Assembly: GCA_045642225.1 (NCBI GenBank)
Contig: JAZUIN010000001.1
Coordinates: 1-30,989, forward strand
Direction of reading: 5' to 3'
Source of the DNA: RUG191 sp045642225
Lineage (GTDB): Bacteria; Bacillota; Clostridia; Lachnospirales; Lachnospiraceae
DNA: 30,989 nt
Every line of letters begins with the position of its first letter. The stretch's first letter is position 1. Of the stretch, positions 30,902-30,989 are shown piece by piece. The notes below the pieces were generated by a model that was not told the origin of the DNA, did not search any database, and saw nothing but the letters and a program-made list of their open reading frames with translations. The position numbers and the translations under genes were made by a program.

Positions 30902-30989
30902 GGAAATTAAGTATGGAGTAACAGGTAAACAAAGAAAAGCAATGGTCACAGCCATTGCCAGTATAATAGGTGCAGATGCAATTTATAAA
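30900..30989 (+). CDS. Partial small protein, mobile-element type (runs off window)
   Basis: The first 30 codons of a gene cut by the window end, starting MEIKYGVTGKQRKAMVTAIA. AAAAGGAGGT lies nine bases before ATG 30900. The opening (MEIKYGVTG.. followed by a helix) resembles small proteins often found on conjugative elements and prophages of clostridia and loosely called virulence-associated. I rely on memory for that and assign no function. Its presence supports the idea that the restriction operon sits inside a mobile element. Confidence 0.65.
   Translation, partial: MEIKYGVTGKQRKAMVTAIASIIGADAIYK

Noticed and set aside
1..30989. CRISPR array, rRNA or tRNA genes
   Set aside because: No regularly spaced repeats, rRNA sequence or cloverleaf structure were found on reading the window.

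Overview
The window looks like a chromosomal segment of a low-GC, anaerobic Firmicute, most probably a clostridium of the Lachnospiraceae type. Pointers are a glgC-glgD pair followed by spoVG, the L33-SecE-NusG-L11-L1-L10-L7/L12 ribosomal block, an anaerobic GlpA/GlpB/DUF1667-type oxidoreductase operon, MutS2, YhaM and strong GGAGG ribosome binding sites. The family-level placement is inference; the phylum is well supported. There are no rRNA genes, tRNA genes or CRISPR arrays.

Left edge (1-330): a tiny hydrophobic-peptide ORF lies convergent with a putative very short antisense RNA. The two share a perfect bidirectional terminator that is flanked by an 18-nt direct repeat. This layout matches a type I toxin-antitoxin locus of the Fst/par kind. 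murC (minus strand) follows.

Core left half (2.0-9.9 kb): glycogen synthesis genes glgC and glgD with spoVG; then a promoter and rpmG-secE-nusG-rplK-rplA; then a second promoter, an L10 leader with attenuator, and rplJ-rplL. A cytoplasmic GH13 alpha-amylase sits directly behind the rplL terminator, where many Firmicutes have rpoB. Glycogen synthesis and breakdown genes therefore bracket the ribosomal block.

Middle (9.9-19.4 kb): a small zinc-ribbon/HTH protein, glutamate racemase, a CPA2-type cation/proton antiporter, a DUF975 membrane protein and a zinc-ribbon protein. A minus-strand operon of three flavin/iron-sulfur proteins related to anaerobic glycerol-3-phosphate dehydrogenase follows. 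Divergent from it are a PD-(D/E)XK-like (sce7726-type) protein, a DegV fatty-acid-binding protein and a WYL regulator.

Right part (19.4-24.5 kb): mutS2 (minus) and a divergent yhaM-rlmD pair ending in a strong terminator. From 24.5 kb to the end the window is accessory DNA: a G-rich gap, an XRE regulator with a palindromic operator-like site, a complete hsdR-hsdM-hsdS type I restriction-modification operon with shifted glutamine codon use, and the start of a further small protein whose ribosome binding site sits in the loop of a perfect inverted repeat. The 3' end of rlmD/rumA is a known integration hotspot in Firmicutes, which fits a mobile-element boundary here.

A feature that cuts across the map is a 16-nt palindrome, TACTCC-TNNR-GGAGTA. 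Five copies or near copies occur between 11 and 24.2 kb, four of them inside unrelated coding sequences. One lies in an apparent extra segment of RlmD, which suggests a dispersed palindromic element.
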